A stretch of 64,000 nt of DNA from Pseudomonas sp. StFLB209 (GCF_000829415.1 NZ_AP014637.1:124001-188000), one strand, 5' to 3'; counted from the first letter of the stretch, positions 26,553-36,276 are shown. Numbers and translations: made by a program. The notes: generated by a model from the letters alone, not told the origin.

Positions 26553-29021
26553 TCAAGACAGCGGCTGTTCTGGATTCGGCGGATTTTGCTCCACGCGCCG
26601 CAAGACCCCATCGCGGTAAATCACTTCCTGACCCAGCCAGGCCGGGTCAACCTGCGGCAGCACGGCCGATGGCTTGCGCAGTTCACGCAACAGCGTCGAG
26701 CCGTGCGACAACCGTCCGCCCATTCGCGCAATCACCGCTTTGGCGGCCTGGTAATGCGCATGACGGCCAGGATCGAGGGTGTCTTCGAGCAAAATGTCCT
26801 GGCCCAGAACGCCGCGCACCTGCCCCGGATAAATCATGAACCCGGCCGCCTGCTCGCGGCCTTCACGGCCGTCCTGCCAGAAGCTGCCATCGCGGTTGCG
26901 CACGTCAGGATGCGGCGCGAACCAATGCCCGCGCTCGGCCTCGGGCATGGCGTGATGCAGACGAAAGAAAATGCGCATCAGGTTGTCGCGATACCACTCG
27001 CGCACTTGCAGGTAGTAGCCACGCAGTCCTGGCAAGCCGACTTTGTGCGCCAGGCCGATTGCCAGCGGCCATTGCGGGAAAGCCTGTAGCGGCAAGGCGG
27101 TCAGTGCCGGTCGTGGCGTGCCAGGGTCAGTTTCCCAAGGCAGCCGGTGCGGGCAGTTTTGCAGGTTGTCGTATGCCGTCGGTGGCCGGCCCAGCGCCGC
27201 CCCACCACTGCTGGCCAACGCAGTGGCAATGCACAGGTTGCCCTGCACCACGAACACGTAGAAGCGGCTGAACCAGTCGGCCAGTTGCTGGCCGTTGGCG
27301 CCCTGCTCGACCTGTTGCGCCAGTTCGGCGTCGAAGCGCTGCAGCTGTTGCTCAAGGGTCAACAGGTGCCTACGCGCAATACGCTGCATGCGCAGCAAAA
27401 CCGGCAATGAGCGCAACAGCCGCCAGGGTCGCATCGGCAGGTGCGGCGTGGCGCCGCCGACTTCACCGGCATAGTGGCTCGATGGGATGCCCCAATCGGC
27501 CAGACGCGCCAGGAACAGGTCATTGTTGATATACGACGCGCCGCCAAACACGGCGGTGAAGGGTTCGTTATCCTGCAACACCCGCGCATCCCAACCCGCC
27601 ATGATCGCCGGAATACTCGCAGCAGCACGGCGCTGGCCATACTCGACAAACCGGCTCGGCTGCGGCGGCAGGATCTCGGCGATATTCGCTGCCGTCAAAT
27701 GCCGACGCCAGCCGTAATCGCTGATCGGCCGGTACTGCAACAGCCATAACTGCTGGCCGTCCCAGGCCCATTCCACATCGCCTGGCACGTAGTGAAAAAC
27801 CCGCAACACGCCTTGCAGAAAGTCCCAGAGCATCGTTTGCGTCAACCCGTGACAAGCCGTGAATGCCCCGCTGCTCCACGCCTCACCCAATCGGGAAATA
27901 GTCGCCCGCTGTGGGCTGACCTGGCCGTCGGCCAGCGACTCCAGGTGCCCCTCGACCCACTCCAGCTCGACCGCCAGATGGCGCACGAAACCAATACCGG
28001 AAATCACTGGTTTGATGAAGCGCTGCACCACCACTTGCTCGACACCCGCACCAAGCAGCTCATCAACCCGTGCGCTCAGCTCTTGGGGCGTAACACGCAG
28101 GAAGGTGGTGCTCAACCCGGCATTGGCAGCATCGGCCTGATCCTCGCTAAAACTGGATGAGCGCACCGCCCAAAGCGTATCGGCCGCCGCGCCCAGTAAC
28201 TCTGGCAGGCGCGAGTCGCTGCTGCTCTGCACAACCAGCGCCGCCGGCACCGGTTGCCCGGCCATTTGCGCCAGCTGCAGGCGGCCGCCCTTGGTGTGGG
28301 CGACAAAGCCCTGCTCGCCCGACTCCAGCCAGCCAACGAAACCGGCCGGATCATCGATCCATGGGTAATGTCCCCAGCCCGCTTTGAGGCTGATGCGCAA
28401 ATCGGCCCGCGCCAGAATCGCCGACCAGGCCGCCGCCTGTTCGATGCCGAGCACGCCATCCTGATCGCCCCATACCAGCTCGACCGGGTCCTGGACCCAT
28501 TCCAGCAATGGCAGCGCGGTGCTGGCGCGCAGCAGATCCCAATACGGCACAAACGCCCGGCAGCGCGCATAACCCTCGCCCATGCGCTGGTACTGCGCCG
28601 GGGTCCAGCTGCGACGGGAAAACTTGCTGGCGAACAAGGTCGGTCGATTGGCCAGCAGCCAATGGATGGTCTTGCGAATCGGCAGCGGCGACATCAGCGC
28701 CGGAAGCCGCCGCTGCCAAAGAAAGGCGCCCACCGGCGCCAGCAATACACTGCGAGAAAAGTGCCCCGGCTGACGCTGCAAGGCATGCAACACCAGCAAG
28801 GCATTGACACCCACGGCCATGATCGCATTGCCGGGCCGGGTGGCAGCGATCAGCGCACTGACATAACCATCAAGGTCACTGCAGGGTGGCTCGGGGTTGT
28901 CCCCAAAGCCCGGCAACTCCAGCGCCTGAACCCGGTAGTGGTGAAAGTGTGGCAGCGCATCATCCCACCAGCGGGCGGTGCTGCCGTTGCCGGCCAACAG
29001 GTACATCAAGGGCTTGCTCAC
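26553..29021 (-). CDS. Fusion: degenerate alpha/beta-hydrolase + PEP-synthase-type ATP-grasp + phosphohistidine domain (rifampicin-phosphotransferase-like)
   Basis: This 822-residue protein starts at a GTG at 29021. Residues about 1-240 resemble an alpha/beta-hydrolase (oxyanion LLAGNGS, acid WGDQD, His GWGHYPW), but the nucleophile elbow reads VGVNALL, with Asn73 in place of Ser. Residues 245-435 are a compact ATP-grasp: GGRLQLAQMAGQPVPAALVV, AVRSSSFSEDQ, VVVQRFIKPVISGIGF and DVEWAWDGQQLWLLQYRPI, all PPDK/PEP-synthase hallmarks. The centre (440-720) is unassigned. Residues 722-812 are a swivelling domain with phospho-accepting H773 in MGGRLSHGSTLLREL. There is no C-terminal PEP-binding barrel, so the plan matches rifampicin phosphotransferase (ATP, substrate and His domains) rather than PpsA. 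A dikinase-type phosphorylation of a small molecule is inferred; the substrate is unknown. It overlaps the upstream membrane gene by 4 nt. Confidence 0.85.
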   Translation of the reverse strand: MSKPLMYLLAGNGSTARWWDDALPHFHHYRVQALELPGFGDNPEPPCSDLDGYVSALIAATRPGNAIMAVGVNALLVLHALQRQPGHFSRSVLLAPVGAFLWQRRLPALMSPLPIRKTIHWLLANRPTLFASKFSRRSWTPAQYQRMGEGYARCRAFVPYWDLLRASTALPLLEWVQDPVELVWGDQDGVLGIEQAAAWSAILARADLRISLKAGWGHYPWIDDPAGFVGWLESGEQGFVAHTKGGRLQLAQMAGQPVPAALVVQSSSDSRLPELLGAAADTLWAVRSSSFSEDQADAANAGLSTTFLRVTPQELSARVDELLGAGVEQVVVQRFIKPVISGIGFVRHLAVELEWVEGHLESLADGQVSPQRATISRLGEAWSSGAFTACHGLTQTMLWDFLQGVLRVFHYVPGDVEWAWDGQQLWLLQYRPISDYGWRRHLTAANIAEILPPQPSRFVEYGQRRAAASIPAIMAGWDARVLQDNEPFTAVFGGASYINNDLFLARLADWGIPSSHYAGEVGGATPHLPMRPWRLLRSLPVLLRMQRIARRHLLTLEQQLQRFDAELAQQVEQGANGQQLADWFSRFYVFVVQGNLCIATALASSGGAALGRPPTAYDNLQNCPHRLPWETDPGTPRPALTALPLQAFPQWPLAIGLAHKVGLPGLRGYYLQVREWYRDNLMRIFFRLHHAMPEAERGHWFAPHPDVRNRDGSFWQDGREGREQAAGFMIYPGQVRGVLGQDILLEDTLDPGRHAHYQAAKAVIARMGGRLSHGSTLLRELRKPSAVLPQVDPAWLGQEVIYRDGVLRRVEQNPPNPEQPLS

Positions 29022-29467
29022 GCTGCACTCCGGTCATGACGGTACAGCCACAGCAACGGCGGTACCAGCGCGAGCAGCGCCAGGCTGTCGATCAGCAGAT
29101 GCGACCAGACGCCGGCCTGCAAGGAAATCACAATATCCTGCGGCGCCCACAGCAGCAGCCCGGCCATCAGCCAGCCCCAGACCATCGGCTGGCGCACGCG
29201 GCTGCCGATATGAATCAACGCCAGCATGTACAGCGAATAACTCTGCAAGGTCGCACCAAACAGCGCCAGCCACCAGGTCTGCTGCTCACGCGCCGCGAGC
29301 GGTGCAATGCCTCCCCAGAACGCCTGTTCCAGCGACGCCAGATACTGATCGAACAGCCCGCTGGGCGCCGCCCAACTGAGCAGCAACCCGCCCAGCAGGT
29401 GCCCACCGGCAACCAGATAAAGCCAGCGGATAAGGTGTTTGCGCTGCGGCGAGGATGAAGGTGGCAT
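29018..29467 (-). CDS. Small membrane protein, partner of the ATP-grasp fusion
   Basis: From the ATG at 29467 (MPPSSSPQRKHLIRWLYLV) the product is 149 residues with four predicted membrane helices (LVAGGHLLGGLLLSW, WWLALFGATLQSYSLYMLAL, PMVWGWLMAGLLLW, LLIDSLALLALVPPLLWLY). I do not recognise a named family. Its stop overlaps the start of the fusion gene (GTGA), so the two are translated together and are likely to work together. Confidence 0.75.
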   Translation of the reverse strand: MPPSSSPQRKHLIRWLYLVAGGHLLGGLLLSWAAPSGLFDQYLASLEQAFWGGIAPLAAREQQTWWLALFGATLQSYSLYMLALIHIGSRVRQPMVWGWLMAGLLLWAPQDIVISLQAGVWSHLLIDSLALLALVPPLLWLYRHDRSAA

Positions 29468-29586
29468 TCCAGGTCCCGGGAAAATCCTTGAAAGCTGGCG
29501 AGTGTAGCGAGTTGTGCAGCAGCGGGTAAGCATCCCGCTATACCCTTCGACTTGACGCTCGGGTCGACCTATTCAGTAGCGATCAA

Positions 29587-30534
29587 TCAAAGCCTGCTCA
29601 AGCGCAGCACCTCTTCATCACTCAATTGCAAGGTCGCCGCACGGGCCAGGCTTTCGACCTGGGCCACGCTGGTTGCGCTGACAATCGGCGCCGTGACGCC
29701 GGGCTGGCGTAGCAGCCAGGCCAGTGCCACTTCCGAGGGGCTGGCACTGTGGGTCATCGCCACGTCGTCCAGCGCATCGAGAATCGCCAGGCCGCGGCGG
29801 TTGAGGTATTTGCCGATGCTGCCGCCGCGCTGGCTCTTGTGCAGGTCAGCCTCGGAGCGGTATTTGCCGGACAGAAAGCCCGACGCCAGGCTGTAGTAGG
29901 TCACCACACCGATATCGGCATGGATGCACAGTTGCTGCAGGTCGCCGGCAAAGCCTTCACGGTCGTACAGGTTGAACTCCGGTTGCAGCACCTGATAGGA
30001 CGGCAGGCCCGGTTGCTGGGCGACAGTCAGGGCCTCGACCAGTTGCTCATAATTGAGATTGGACGCGCCGATGCTGCGGATTTTGCCTTCTCCGAGCAGC
30101 TTGCCGTAAGCCGCCAGGGTTTCCTGATAAGCGACGTCAGGATCGGGCCAGTGAGAGAAGTACAGGTCGATGTAATCGGTCTGCAGCCGCGCCAGTGACG
30201 CTTCCACGGCCTGATCGATCCAGCGCTGCGACAAGCCTTTGCACTCTTCGCTGCCCATCTGCGAACCGACCTTGGTAAACAACCGGATCTTGTCGCGCAG
30301 CCCCGGCCGGGCCTGCAGCCAGTTGCCGATGATGGTTTCCGACTCTCCGCCCTGATTACCTTCAGCCCAGGCCGAGTAGACGTCAGCGGTGTCGATGGCA
30401 TCGAAACCGTGGTCGATAAAGGCGTCCAGCACCGCAAAGCTGGTTTTCTCATCGATGGTCCAGCCCAATACATTGCCGCCGAATACCAGCGGCGAAATGT
30501 CGAAACCGGTCGCGCCCAGAGTGCGTCGTTGCAT
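29587..30534 (-). CDS. Aldo/keto reductase
   Basis: Starting at 30534 (MQRRTLGATGFDISPLVFGG), 315 residues of an AKR (beta/alpha)8 barrel. The catalytic set is visible: GFDAIDTADVYSAWAEGNQG (Asp, Tyr), LFTKVG (Lys) and IDLYFSHWPDPD (His). The NADPH-binding tail is PIVSATSVAQVESLARAA. Natural substrates of this group (general aldehyde reductases/YghZ-like) are varied; nothing nearby identifies it. Confidence 0.88.
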   Translation of the reverse strand: MQRRTLGATGFDISPLVFGGNVLGWTIDEKTSFAVLDAFIDHGFDAIDTADVYSAWAEGNQGGESETIIGNWLQARPGLRDKIRLFTKVGSQMGSEECKGLSQRWIDQAVEASLARLQTDYIDLYFSHWPDPDVAYQETLAAYGKLLGEGKIRSIGASNLNYEQLVEALTVAQQPGLPSYQVLQPEFNLYDREGFAGDLQQLCIHADIGVVTYYSLASGFLSGKYRSEADLHKSQRGGSIGKYLNRRGLAILDALDDVAMTHSASPSEVALAWLLRQPGVTAPIVSATSVAQVESLARAATLQLSDEEVLRLSRL

Positions 30535-30711
30535 GATGGTCTCCCCCCTCGATTGCATTAAATAGCTGAGTATCGGAACCCCGCAGAGCCCCGTCGGTTC
30601 GATGACATCGGGATTAAATCGCTCTGCGGGCAGATTTTTTTGGCAGGCCTGTCCCCTTTTCCTGTCTCGCGTGTCATGAGTCTTATCAGTACTCAAAAAG
30701 AGAGCACCTCA

Positions 30712-33156
30712 ATGCCCGCACTGCCACGCCGCCGTTCGCTTCTGGCGTCCTCGATTTCCCGCTCAACGTTGTGCCTGAACCTGGGCATGGGCCTGGCTTT
30801 GGGCGTACCCGCGCTGCTGCCGCAAATGGCCGTTGCGCAGACCCAGCAGCAAAGCTATGACATCCCGGCCGGCGATCTCGGCTCGGCGCTGACCCGTTTC
30901 GCCGGGCTGGCCGGGGTCAGCCTGTCGGTAGAGCCAGGACTGGTCCAGGGTCGGCAAAGCACCGGCCTGTCTGGCAGCTACAGTGTCGAAGACGGCTTTG
31001 CCCGGCTGCTGCAAGGCAGCGGCCTGCAACTGCAAAGCGTGGGCAACAGCAGCTACACCCTGGTTCCGGCCCCTCAGGCGTCCGGCGCAGGCACGCTGGA
31101 ACTGGGCAGCACCGCGATCGTCAGCACCAGTATTCTGTCGTTCAACGGTGACGGTGAGCGCTACGCCGGTAATCAGGTGGCGCGGCGCGGTTCGCTGGGC
31201 CTGCTCGGCTCGCGGGACTTCATGGACACGCCGCTGAGCAGTACCACCTATACCAGCGAAACCGCCAAGAACCTGCAGGCCCGGACCCTCAGTGATCTGG
31301 TGGCCAGTGACCCGTCGGTGCGCGCCACCAACCCGGCCGGCGGGCGCTTCGAGCAGTTCACCATTCGTGGCTTCAGCCTGTTCAACACCGATGTGTCGTA
31401 CAACGGCCTGTACGGCGTGTTGCCGACCTACTCCATCGACATGGAAATGGCCGACCGGGTTGACGTGTTCAAAGGCACCAACCAATTGCTCAACGGCATT
31501 TCGCCACGCGGCAGCATCGGCGGCGGCGTCAACGTGGTCGCCAAGCGCGCCACCGATAAACCCATTACCGAGTTCACCGGCAGCGTCGCCTCCGACAGCC
31601 AGGTTGGCGGTGCCGTGGATCTGGGCCGGCGTTTTGGTGACAACAATGAATACGGCATCCGCTTCAACAGCGTGAAGCAGTCCGGTGATACTGAGTGGGA
31701 TCACCAGCACGTTGACCGCGAACTGTCGGTGCTGGGTCTGGATTTCCGTGGCGAGCGACTGCGCGTCTCGGCGGATATCGGCCGCACCGAACGCGATACC
31801 GATGCGCCACAGGAGCGTATCCAGGTCGGCGCCAACGCCCGGGTCCCCAGTGCCGGCGCCATCGACAAGAACTACGCCCAGGCCTGGAGCTGGGCCAGTA
31901 CCAACGACACCTTCGGCGATCTGAACGCCGAATACGACATCAGCGACTCGTTCATGGTCTACGGCGCGGTCGGCGCCCGCGAGAGCAACCACGAGTTCAT
32001 GCGTCATGCAGTGTCGGTCAGCAACAACGCCGGCGACTTCACTGTCTCGCCACGCTTCTTCACCCGTGACGAGAGCGTACGCACCGCCACCGTGGGGGCG
32101 CGCAAATGGCTGCAGACCGGCCCGGTCAGCCACGAGCTGAACATCTCGGCCACGCACTTTTACATGGACTTCACCAACGGCGGCGCGCGTTATGCCACCG
32201 CAGCGGGCAATATCTACAACCCGGTGCAACGCGCTCTGCCGAACACCCCGACCCGCCTGGACTCAAAGGACTACACCGAGAACCGCTTCGACAGTATCGG
32301 CCTGGCCGACACCCTGGGGTTCTTTGATGACCGTCTGCTGGTCACCCTGGGTGGACGCTTCCAGCGGGTGCAGGTCGAAGACTGGAGCGATGGTGTGCGT
32401 GGCGAGACGGCCTACGACGAGAAGAAGTTCTCGCCCTCCGGCGGCGTGGTGTACAAGGTCACCGATCAGTGGTCGCTGTACGCCAACTACATGGAAGGCC
32501 TGAGCCTGGGCAAAATCGCCCCGTCGACCTCGATCAACGAAAACCAGATCTTCGCGCCGTTCATCAGCCGTCAGGTCGAAATCGGCAGCAAATACGACCT
32601 GGGTTCGCTGGCCTTCACCGCCAGCGTGTTCCGGGTCAAGCAGCCGGCCTACGAGACCAACGCCACCACACGGGTATTCGGCCCCAGCGGCAAGCGTGAA
32701 AACACCGGCCTGGAGTTAAACGTGTTCGGTGAACCGCTGCAAGGCGTGCGCCTGCTGGGCGGGGTGATGTACATCCACAGCGAACTGACCGACACGGTCA
32801 ATGGTGTCTATGACGGCAACCGCGCACCGGCCACGCCCAAGTACAACGTCAATCTCGGCGCCGAATGGGATGTGCCAGGCGTACAGGGCGTGACCCTGAC
32901 CGCCCGCGGCATCCACTCCAGCTCGCAATATCTGGACCAGGCCAACAGCAAGTCCATCGATAGCTGGCAACGGGTGGACCTCGGCGCGCGCTACGCCTTC
33001 AAGGTCAACAGCACCGACGTCACCCTGCGCGCCAATGTCGAGAACGTTCTGGACAAAGCCTACTGGGCCTCGGCCGGTGCCTCCGACGACAGCGAACCAG
33101 GCCTGACCCTGTCGACCCCGCGTACCTACCTGCTGTCGGCCACTGTCGGGTTCTGA
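30712..33156 (+). CDS. TonB-dependent siderophore receptor with N-terminal STN signalling domain
   Basis: The start at 30712 (MPALPRRRSLLASSISRS) gives 814 residues with a long Arg-rich signal peptide ending in MAVAQ. An STN domain (YDIPAGDLGSALTRFAGLAG...SGSYSVEDGFARLLQGSGLQ) is followed by the plug (TLSDLVASDPSVRATNPAGG, FTIRGFS, FKGTNQLLNG) and a 22-strand barrel ending in LSATVGF. STN domains normally signal to a FecR-type anti-sigma factor, but no fecI/fecR pair is nearby, so the partner must be encoded elsewhere or the domain has lost its role. The ligand is probably a hydroxamate or similar siderophore (inference). Confidence 0.92.
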   Translation: MPALPRRRSLLASSISRSTLCLNLGMGLALGVPALLPQMAVAQTQQQSYDIPAGDLGSALTRFAGLAGVSLSVEPGLVQGRQSTGLSGSYSVEDGFARLLQGSGLQLQSVGNSSYTLVPAPQASGAGTLELGSTAIVSTSILSFNGDGERYAGNQVARRGSLGLLGSRDFMDTPLSSTTYTSETAKNLQARTLSDLVASDPSVRATNPAGGRFEQFTIRGFSLFNTDVSYNGLYGVLPTYSIDMEMADRVDVFKGTNQLLNGISPRGSIGGGVNVVAKRATDKPITEFTGSVASDSQVGGAVDLGRRFGDNNEYGIRFNSVKQSGDTEWDHQHVDRELSVLGLDFRGERLRVSADIGRTERDTDAPQERIQVGANARVPSAGAIDKNYAQAWSWASTNDTFGDLNAEYDISDSFMVYGAVGARESNHEFMRHAVSVSNNAGDFTVSPRFFTRDESVRTATVGARKWLQTGPVSHELNISATHFYMDFTNGGARYATAAGNIYNPVQRALPNTPTRLDSKDYTENRFDSIGLADTLGFFDDRLLVTLGGRFQRVQVEDWSDGVRGETAYDEKKFSPSGGVVYKVTDQWSLYANYMEGLSLGKIAPSTSINENQIFAPFISRQVEIGSKYDLGSLAFTASVFRVKQPAYETNATTRVFGPSGKRENTGLELNVFGEPLQGVRLLGGVMYIHSELTDTVNGVYDGNRAPATPKYNVNLGAEWDVPGVQGVTLTARGIHSSSQYLDQANSKSIDSWQRVDLGARYAFKVNSTDVTLRANVENVLDKAYWASAGASDDSEPGLTLSTPRTYLLSATVGF

Positions 33157-33175
33157 TAACGGCGCTATGACCCGC

Positions 33176-33239
33176 CGTAGGAGCGGCTTCAGCCGCGAAG
33201 GCTCCGCCGCTAGCCTTCGCCGCTGAAGCGGCTCCTACG
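33176..33239. repeat. REP pair after the TonB receptor gene
   Basis: GTAGGAGCGGCTTCAGCCGC and its inverted copy face each other around a short GC-rich centre between the convergent receptor and patatin genes. Confidence 0.85.
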
Positions 33240-33279
33240 GGGTCATGTGTTTGCTGCGCGATAGGCCCCACAGGTTCAA

Positions 33280-34455
33280 TCAGGCAATACGCAGAAACCG
33301 CTTGAGCTCTTCGCCCTGCACCTTGGCGTCGTGCCGGCCCAGTTCGATCAGTTCGCTGCAATAGCCTGCTTCGAACAACAGGTAGCTCAAAACACTGGCG
33401 CCGCTGGTCTTGGTCGCGCCCGGGCCGCGCAGAAAGGTGCGCAAGGCTGGCGGCAGCTCGTGGCGATGGCGTGCGGCGATTTCGTCCAGCGGGCGACTCG
33501 GCGAGATCACCAGTACCTCGACTGGCGCCATACCCGGCTGACGGCGCGCCTGTTCGTCGGGCAGCAGTGCACTGAGGGTATTGAGCCGTTCCAGCAGCTC
33601 GATGTCGCCTTCCAGACTGTCAATAAACGTACTGTTGAGCAGGTGACCGCTGATCTGCGCCATGCTCGGCTGATTCCCCGTGGTAACCCGGTGCACCTGA
33701 GGCTGGGCTTGCACCCCGCGCGGGTTGCCGCTGACCCCGATGACCAGCACCCGGTTGGCCCCCAAATGCAGCGCCGGGCTGATCGGCGCCGACTGACGCA
33801 CCGCGCCGTCACCGAAATATTCCTGCTCGACCTTGACCGGCGCAAACAACAACGGGATCGCCGAGCTGGCCAGCAGGTGGTCCACGGTCAAGCGCGAAGG
33901 CAGGCCCACGCGCCGATGACGCAACCAGGGCTCGATACTGCCTTTGCCCTGGTAAAAGGTCACCGCCTGACCAGACTCATAACCAAACGCCGTCACCGCC
34001 ACCGCGCGCAAGTGTTGCGCCTCGATGGCCTGCTCGATGCCTGACAGGTCCATGCGCTCGTTGAGCAGATCACGCAACGGCGAGCTGTTGAGCAGCGCCA
34101 CCGGAGCTTGGGAACCAAGGCCCAGCAGGCTCTTGCCGACAAAGCGGCTGGCCTGGCGAATCACCCCTGGCCAGTCGCTGCGCAGCACTTGATGGCTGCG
34201 AAAGTTCTGCCAGAACAGGGTCAGTTGATGGACCGCCACGCGAAAGCGCATGGCGTCGCTGGCCAGTTTCACCGCATTGATCGCGCCGGCCGAGGTGCCG
34301 ACGATCACCGGAAACGGATTCATTGCGCCATACGGCAGCAGGTCGGCGATACCGGCCAGAACCCCGACCTGATAGGCGGCACGCGCACCGCCACCGGAAA
34401 GAATCAGGCCTGTCACGGCCTGATCTGAAGATCCAACTACTGCGGGTTCAGCCAT
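33280..34455 (-). CDS. Patatin-like phospholipase
   Basis: The ATG at 34455 (after a redundant TTG at 34458) gives 391 residues. Patatin catalytic features are visible: the oxyanion loop LSGGGARAAYQVGVL, nucleophile elbow IVGTSAGAIN (Ser55) and the Asp of YFGDGAVRQ. There is no signal peptide, so a cytoplasmic or inner-face lipase is likely. It sits on the same strand as lpxL with 27 bp between lpxL and its start region, so the pair may be co-transcribed. Confidence 0.9.
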   Translation of the reverse strand: MAEPAVVGSSDQAVTGLILSGGGARAAYQVGVLAGIADLLPYGAMNPFPVIVGTSAGAINAVKLASDAMRFRVAVHQLTLFWQNFRSHQVLRSDWPGVIRQASRFVGKSLLGLGSQAPVALLNSSPLRDLLNERMDLSGIEQAIEAQHLRAVAVTAFGYESGQAVTFYQGKGSIEPWLRHRRVGLPSRLTVDHLLASSAIPLLFAPVKVEQEYFGDGAVRQSAPISPALHLGANRVLVIGVSGNPRGVQAQPQVHRVTTGNQPSMAQISGHLLNSTFIDSLEGDIELLERLNTLSALLPDEQARRQPGMAPVEVLVISPSRPLDEIAARHRHELPPALRTFLRGPGATKTSGASVLSYLLFEAGYCSELIELGRHDAKVQGEELKRFLRIA

Positions 34456-34481
34456 CAAAACGAACCTCAGTCATCCATTTT

Positions 34482-35411
34482 TTATTTTTTCGCGTACAGC
34501 CTCGGCTCACCTTCTGGCCGACTCTTGAAGCGCCGGTGCGCCCACAGGTATTGCGTAGGGCACTCGGTAATGGCCTTTTCTACCCATTGATTGATACGCA
34601 GGCAATCGGCTTTGTCGTTTTCACCGGGAAACTGCTCCAGCGGCGGATGAATCACCAGCCGATAACCACGGCCATCGGCCAGACGCTGCTGGGTAAACGG
34701 CACCACGCGAGCCTTGCCCAGCTTGGCAAATTTGCTGGTTGCGGTCACGGTCGCGGCCTGGATGCCGAACAGCGGCACAAAGACACTCTGTTTGGCGCCA
34801 TAGTCCTGATCCGGGGCATACCAGATAGCCCGGCCCTTGCGCAGCAGTTTAAGCATGCCACGCACGTCCTCGCGCTCGACCGCCAGCGAGTCGAGGTTGT
34901 GCCGCTCACGGCCCCGGCGCTGGATGAAGTCAAACAGCGGGTTCTTGTGCTCGCGGTACATGCCATCGATGGTGTGTTGCTGGCCGAGCAGCGCCGCGCC
35001 GACCTCCAGGGTGGTGAAATGCAGGGCCATGAGGATCACGCCCTCGCCAGCCTGCTGCGCCTCACGCAGGTGTTGCAAACCCTCGATGTGCGCCAGTCTG
35101 GCCAGCCGCTGTCGTGGCCACCACCAGCTCATGGCCATCTCGAAGAAGGCAATGCCGGTAGAGGCGAAGTTTTCCTTGAGCAGGCGTTTGCGCTCGGCCG
35201 CCGACAACTGAGGGAAACACAGCTCCAGGTTGCGTGCGGCAATGTATTTTCGATCAGCGGCAAACCCGTACATCACCAGCCCCAGCCAGCGGCCAAGCAC
35301 CAGCAGCAGCCGGTACGGCAACTGCACGATCAGCCACAGCAGCCCCAGGCCCAGCCACAGGGCCCAGAAACGCGGGTGCAAAAAATACGGTCGAAAATGC
35401 GGGCGGTCCAT
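34482..35411 (-). CDS. lpxL: Lipid A lauroyl-type acyltransferase LpxL (HtrB)
   Basis: This 309-residue protein has one N-terminal membrane anchor (FWALWLGLGLLWLIVQLPY) and the acyltransferase HX4(D/E) motif in MALHFTTLEVG, with the downstream APDQDYG and VPFTQQRL blocks typical of LpxL/LpxM. It adds a secondary acyl chain from acyl-ACP to the lipid A precursor at the inner membrane. It is divergent from minC. Confidence 0.93.
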   Translation of the reverse strand: MDRPHFRPYFLHPRFWALWLGLGLLWLIVQLPYRLLLVLGRWLGLVMYGFAADRKYIAARNLELCFPQLSAAERKRLLKENFASTGIAFFEMAMSWWWPRQRLARLAHIEGLQHLREAQQAGEGVILMALHFTTLEVGAALLGQQHTIDGMYREHKNPLFDFIQRRGRERHNLDSLAVEREDVRGMLKLLRKGRAIWYAPDQDYGAKQSVFVPLFGIQAATVTATSKFAKLGKARVVPFTQQRLADGRGYRLVIHPPLEQFPGENDKADCLRINQWVEKAITECPTQYLWAHRRFKSRPEGEPRLYAKK

Positions 35412-35532
35412 TTAGGCTTCCGTCAGGACAATGGCCGCGCATTCTACATCGGTTCGCCATGGCTTGCGGCTGACGGATGTTCTCGTTATAAGTCTCGGCA
35501 CTTTTAGCGACAAGCTGTTGTCTATGCCGACC

Positions 35533-36276
35533 ATGAGTCAGACCGAATCGCAAAACCTCGACCCCGTGTTTCAGCTCAAGGGCAGCATGCTGGCCATCAC
35601 CGTTATGGAACTGGCACGCACTGACCTTGAGGCTCTGGACAGACAACTGGCAGCCAAGGTCGCCCTGGCCCCGAATTTCTTCAGCAATACGCCGCTGATT
35701 CTGGCTCTGGACAAGATTGCGCCCCAGCAAGGCACGGTCGACCTGCCGGGTCTGGTGCGTATCTGCCGTCAGCATGGCCTGCGGACCCTGGCGATCCGCG
35801 CCAGCCGCATCGAAGACATCGCCGCAGCGATTGCCATCGACTTGCCGGTGCTGCCGCCCTCCGGTGCCCGCGAGCGGCCGCTGGAGCCGATAGAAGCCGC
35901 GCCGCCAGCGCCGAAAGCCCCGGAAAAGCCACCCGAGCCGACCGTCCGGCCAACCCGCGTCATTACCTCACCGGTGCGCGGTGGGCAACAGATCTATGCT
36001 CAGGGCGGCGACCTGGTCGTGGTAGCGCCAGTGAGCCCCGGTGCGGAACTTCTGGCCGATGGCAACATCCATGTGTATGGCCCGTTGCGCGGCAGGGCAC
36101 TGGCCGGCATCAAAGGAGACACCAAGGCCCGGATCTTTTGCCAGCAGATGGGCGCCGAACTGGTCTCGATCGCCGGTCAGTACAAGGTTTCGGAAGACCT
36201 GCGCAGGGACCCGTTATGGGGCACCGGCGTACAGGTCAGCCTGTCCGGGGACGTGTTGAACATCATTCGGCTTTAA
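35533..36276 (+). CDS. minC: Septum site-determining protein MinC
   Basis: The start [20 protein letters not shown] (35533, 247 residues) is the family start; 35524 is possible. The N-terminal domain inhibits FtsZ assembly. A Pro-rich linker ([14 protein letters not shown]) leads to the C-terminal beta-helix domain ([37 protein letters not shown]), which binds MinD. The gene precedes minD with a 221-bp gap, so minDE may also have their own promoter. Confidence 0.96.
   Translation: MSQTESQNLDPVFQLKGSMLAITVMELARTDLEALDRQLAAKVALAPNFFSNTPLILALDKIAPQQGTVDLPGLVRICRQHGLRTLAIRASRIEDIAAAIAIDLPVLPPSGARERPLEPIEAAPPAPKAPEKPPEPTVRPTRVITSPVRGGQQIYAQGGDLVVVAPVSPGAELLADGNIHVYGPLRGRALAGIKGDTKARIFCQQMGAELVSIAGQYKVSEDLRRDPLWGTGVQVSLSGDVLNIIRL

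Noticed and set aside
30763-32229. Long open frame on the strand opposite the TonB receptor (488 codons)
   Set aside because: It mirrors the receptor in a high-GC codon-bias shadow, has no recognisable motif, and the receptor frame is clearly real.
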